NCBI GenBank assembly: GCA_009176605.1
Contig: SEYY01018469.1
Location: 45,001-85,000 of the forward strand
From: Armadillidium nasatum
Taxonomy: Eukaryota > Arthropoda > Malacostraca > Isopoda > Armadillidiidae
Direction: 5' to 3'
Length of the DNA: 40,000 nucleotides
In this document: positions 35,191 through 40,000 of the stretch, piece by piece
How positions within the stretch are numbered: the first letter of the stretch is position 1
Layout of the letters: each line of letters begins with the position of its first letter
Position numbers and translations under genes: made by a program
The notes under the pieces: generated by a model
Database searches by the model: none
What the model saw: the letters and a program-made list of their open reading frames with translations, nothing else
Told to the model about the DNA's origin: nothing

Positions 35191-35285
35191 ACATCAACAG
35201 TTTCCTTGCCCTACTACTCACCTTCATATTTATATTCTTCAGCGGAGTCACAATTTATAAACTGGAAAAACAAATCTTTACCAGG

Positions 35286-35403
<118 letters not shown>

Positions 35404-35510
35404 GAAAAGCTTAATTAAATGTTTGTGTGTGTGTATGTGTGAATTTTTTTTTTTTTTTTATTTTTTTTATTTTTATTTTATTTTATTATTATATTATTTT
35501 ATTATGTATT

Positions 35511-35511
35511 A

Positions 35512-35574
<63 letters not shown>

Positions 35575-35879
35575 CTTATTATTATTATTTCGTTCATTTT
35601 TGGCTTATGTGCATTTTGCGCGGTACACTATTAAGTTGCTTCACCAAATAATTTTATTAAATTTCTTTAAATAAATAATAATAATAATAAATAATAAATA
35701 ATAATAATAACAAAAATTATATTAAAAATAATAATTTTATTAATTTTATTTAAACTAAATATGTGTAGCTTCAAAAAATATTTTAATAATAATTTTATTA
35801 TTTTTATAATAAAATTTTATAATAAAATTTAACTGTCAGCAAGAACATATGCGTATCTCTTTGGGATACGCTTATGAGC

Positions 35880-35920
<41 letters not shown>
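35511..35920. repeat. (ATT)n and AT-only tracts
   Basis: (ATT)n at about 35511-35590 and 35882-35920, with AT-only filler between. Confidence 0.9.
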
Positions 35921-35921
<1 letters not shown>

Positions 35922-35929
35922 CTTAAAAT

Positions 35930-36425
35930 GTTCATAGTTTGTTTAATTTAATAGTTTCTCTAATCTTTCATCTCCATTCTTATTCCTCTTGCTTTGAAAT
36001 TAATTAAAATAAGATGTTTTATTTCTGCTCTTATATCTCGTTTTAATTTTATATTTTTCCAATTTTTATTTATTTATTATAATTTTCCTTAAATAAAAAG
36101 TTTGTCCATATGTTAATAGGAAAAAAAGTATTGAAAATAATGAAAATGGAATTTGTTAATTACAGCTTTTCTGAATATTATAACCTCCTCCCCACCTCTT
36201 CACCTCTTCACCTCTTCACCTCCTCACTTGTTCCTCCTTCCATTTTTTCATCATGAAAAAAAAAAAATATTTGATCGAAAACAAAGGCGGAAAAAATTAT
36301 ATATATTGCCACGTATTATAGTTTTTCCAATGTTTTTGCAAAGTTGCAAAGGCACTTGTCAATTTCTATCCTTGTCAATTTTCTATTCTTGTCAATTTTC
36401 TATTCTTGTCAATTTTCTATCCTAG
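35930..36425 (+). repeat. Dispersed repeat copy 2 with CACCTCTT and CTTGTCAATTTT tandem runs
   Basis: Homologue of 33325-33790. It has grown two short tandem runs absent from copy 1: CACCTCTT units at about 36192-36222 and CTATTCTTGTCAATTTT units at about 36355-36420. Confidence 0.75.
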
Positions 36426-36454
36426 AGTTAAACGAATATTAAAATGAGATCATG

Positions 36455-36840
36455 AAAGGGATAGAGAAAAATGGGGTGCTGTGCTATTCCATTAGCTCAT
36501 AAGTTGAGGAAGAAAAGAGTGTAAAAGTTTTAACATACCTCTTCGAGATGTAGCTGAACTTTTAAAACAGTGCCAGGAAAAAAGTTGAAAAGTGGGGTGC
36601 TGTGGCTACGCTATCAACCCATAAATGGGGTTGTGGTGGTAGTAGGAGGGGGAGGGAGAGTGAAAATATCCCTCAGGGTGTGGTTTCACCTTCAAAACGG
36701 AGTCAAGAAAGAGGCTGAAAAAATGGGTTCCTGTGGCTACTCCACCCCCTAGAGGAGGGGGGTACTCTCCTCCATGAGGGGGAGCATAACCCACAGGGCG
36801 GCATTAAACTTTCCGCAAGGGGCCATGAAAGAGTATATGC
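36455..36840 (+). repeat. Minisatellite, about three diverged 125-bp units
   Basis: GAAAAATGGGGTGCTGTG..CTATTCCA (36465), GAAAAGTGGGGTGCTGTGGC (36587) and GAAAAAATGGGTTCCTGTGGC (36716) head three units. Much richer in G and C than the surroundings. Confidence 0.75.
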
Positions 36841-36883
36841 CTGCCAAATAACCTCACGAAATAGCTTGAAGTCTGGCAGGCTG

Positions 36884-36918
36884 TGCCAGATTCAGCGATT
36901 TCTGGACAGAATCTGGCA
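36884..36918. repeat. Perfect 10-bp hairpin
   Basis: TGCCAGATTC and GAATCTGGCA separated by 15 bases. Confidence 0.85.
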
Positions 36919-36940
36919 CCCCCAATAGAACACACCTTAC

Positions 36941-37105
<165 letters not shown>

Positions 37106-37117
37106 CCATATCGGCAG

Positions 37118-37236
37118 GAAAATTTACATTATCAAGAGAAACAGAAGGAGAAAATGAAGAGGTGATCTCCTTTCTCATCAGAGATATTATGAAAGCTCCT
37201 GTAACAGTAAAGCAAGATGATCCTATTTTAATCAAT
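37118..37236 (+). CDS. Orphan exon-like open segment between two (TA)n arrays
   Basis: Acceptor tatcggcag and donor GTAGGT bracket 119 bases reading [20 protein letters not shown] and [19 protein letters not shown]. Composition is protein-like (charged, balanced, no stops) in contrast to the arrays on both sides. I do not recognise the family. It could be an exon of an unseen downstream gene or of a transposon, or it could be chance; the opposite strand is also open. Confidence 0.35.
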
Positions 37237-37247
37237 GTAGGTAGGAC

Positions 37248-37428
<181 letters not shown>

Positions 37429-38316
37429 GGGTCAATCCATTTTTTCCGTACCGATGATGGCCGCTCGATAATTTTAGAAAACTTTTATATTTTGCATGGC
37501 GTTAATGTTATCCCTGGGAAGTTCAAAACCACCATTCGTTTTTGTAGATTTACTCTGGTTGTAACAGGGTGAGCCAAAATGTTAGACCAGGTGGAGCCAA
37601 ATTTTCACTTAATAGAGGCTAACATTTTAAGTAATATCTTCATATTGGTAATTCTTATACGAAATTTCATAGAGATTGATTTGTTAGGGATACTTTAAGG
37701 TACATTTGGCCTTTCCTGTTTTGTTTTGTGAAAGTAATATTTCACCATGAAAATGAATCCGAAAAATTGTGTTAAAAATCGAAGAAATTTCCATTTTCGT
37801 GGGTGTATTATTAAAAGAAGGAAATAATTTAACGATATAAAATTTTGTGTGATGATACATACTAAAGTATGGTTTAACTTAAATCTTATTTGAAGTTGGG
37901 TAAATATTTTTAAAACAATTTACAGGGTGTTCAAAAATCAATTTTTCGGAAAATCGGTAACTTTGAACCTTAATATCTCTGGTGGGGTAAGTGCTAAAAA
38001 TCTGAAATTTTCACACATTATACTACTACCATAGATGTTCCTTCACCTGCAATATTAACTTTGGTATTTGCTTGTTTTAAGAAATACAGCCATTCAAAAA
38101 TGCCCAAAAAAAATTTTTTTTTAAAGTTGTGTTATGATACCTATAATTATAGTTATTATAGTTCAAGACAATACATAGACAAATGAAATAGTGTGGCATC
38201 AAGGAGAAATGAAAACAAAGTTAAAAAAATTTAATTATAAGGTTAATATACATAAGAATGTACCATTATATCTACTTTAAATGACAAAATTAACTCAATA
38301 ACTTTTAAAAAGTTGA

Positions 38317-38426
<110 letters not shown>

Positions 38427-38704
38427 TTACTTTGCGCTATAACTGTGATTGTTCAGAAGAAGAGAGATTTCTTCGGAAACTTTGTTTGAGATGTTGTAAT
38501 TTCTGCCTTTTAATGACATTTTCATTTCAAGCCCATAAAGTTTTCTTAAAATATTTTTCATTGGGATCCATACCCGATCGCAAGCTGACATCTTGAATGA
38601 AGTTCTGGGTCCTGAAGGATGATAAAAATGTATGTAAACATCATCGTTCTCCACACTTATTTCTTCTACCTTTCCAATCCATTGGTCATCATATACGCAA
38701 GCTA
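38427..38704 (-). CDS. Terminal exon of a transposon-type uncharacterised protein
   Basis: The minus-strand acceptor gtaaacag at 38705 precedes 278 bases ending in TAA at 38427. It reads ACVYDDQWIGKVEEISVEND, DVYIHFYHPSGPRTSFKM, then [15 protein letters not shown] and GRNYNISNKVSEEI. I recall the pattern 'VACVYD.QWWIG.V.EIS.E..DV...FMHP.GP..SF....D..W.P..NIL' as the C-terminal module of many uncharacterised, probably mobile, proteins in hydra, aphids and molluscs. The second tryptophan of QWW is missing. The exon spans the palindrome loop and left arm. Upstream exons are not in view. Confidence 0.5.
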
Positions 38705-38736
38705 CTGTTTACTGTCATTTTTCTCTAAACCTAATG

Positions 38737-39235
<499 letters not shown>

Positions 39236-40000
39236 ATCAACTTTTTAAAAGTTATTGAGTTAATTTTGTCATTTAAAGTAGATATAATGGTACATTCTTA
39301 TGTATATTAACCTTATAATTAAATTTTTATTTCTCCTTGATGCCACACTATTTCATTTGTCTATGTATTGTCTTGAACTATAATAACTATAATTATAGGT
39401 ATCATAACACAACTTTAATTTTTTTTTTTTTTGGCATTTTTGAATGGCTGTATTTCTTAAAACAAGCAAATACCAAAGTTAATATTGCAGGTGAAGGAAC
39501 ATCTATGGTAGTAGTATAATGTGTGAAAATTTCAGATTTTTAGCACTTACCCCACCAGAGATATTAAGGTTCAAAGTTACCGATTTTCCGAAAAATTGAT
39601 TTTTGAACACCCTGTAAATTGTTTTAAAAATATTTACCCAACTTCAAATAAGATTTAAGTTAAACCATACTTCAGTATGTATCATCACACAAAATTTTAT
39701 ATCGTTAAATTATTTCCTTCTTTTAATAATACACTCCACGAAAATGGAAATTTCTTCGATTTTTAACACAATTTTTCGGATTCATTTTCATGGTGAAATA
39801 TTATTTTCACAAAAAAAAAACAGGAAAGGCCAAATGTACCTTAAAGTATCCCTAACAAATCAATCTCTATGAAATTTGGTATAAGAATTACCAATATGAA
39901 GATATTACTTAAAATGTTAGCCTCTATTAAGTGAAAATTTGGCTCCACCTGGTCTAACATTTTGGCTCACCCTGTTACAACCAGAGTAAATCTACAAAAA

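Overview
The window is animal nuclear DNA, very AT-rich, with spliced genes, decayed retrotransposons and about thirty long (TA)n arrays. The decayed LINEs (jockey-like, with 'ASKRLSVLRRL' and 'VRPCMEYASHIWGG'), the tRNA-derived SINEs and the transposase fossils are of types common in molluscs and arthropods. I lean towards a lophotrochozoan, perhaps a cephalopod, but the species cannot be fixed from the sequence alone.

Two genes are certain, arranged tail to tail. On the + strand, 548-7183 holds eight coding exons of a Wnt inhibitory factor 1 (WIF1 / Drosophila Shifted) orthologue: a WIF domain, five EGF-like repeats and a short basic tail. Its signal-peptide exon lies outside the part I can read. 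On the - strand, 26701-14169 holds ten recognisable exons of TPX2, the spindle assembly factor that activates Aurora A. They run from a degenerate Aurora-binding N-terminus to the Eg5-binding C-terminal region. About 7 kb separates the two stop codons. I see no functional link: WIF1 is a secreted Wnt/Hedgehog modulator and TPX2 is a mitotic microtubule protein.

Layout. 1-7.2 kb: WIF1, with a SINE and a Tc1/mariner fossil in intron 3. 7.2-14.2 kb: intergenic, with a decayed RT-like block and a tRNA-like relic. 14.2-26.7 kb: TPX2, whose introns carry three inverted or tandem tRNA-like SINE units, two LINE fossils and a transposase fossil. 26.7-37 kb: intergenic transposon territory, with a hAT-like left end and BED zinc finger, several inverted or direct repeats, a CT array, a LINE 3' end, a pair of dispersed repeats and a GC-richer minisatellite. 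37.1 kb: one orphan exon-like open segment. 37.54-40.0 kb: a palindrome with arms over 1.2 kb, a 145-bp loop and about 98% arm identity. It runs off the window end and carries the last exon of a transposon-type protein across its centre.

The most unusual signals are the palindrome, the many microsatellite arrays that form or touch splice sites, a tandem copy of a WIF1 exon end with its donor, and a convertase-like cleavage site ahead of the WIF domain. I found no undescribed multi-gene system. Nearly all very long 'YIYIYI' open frames are translations of (TA)n.
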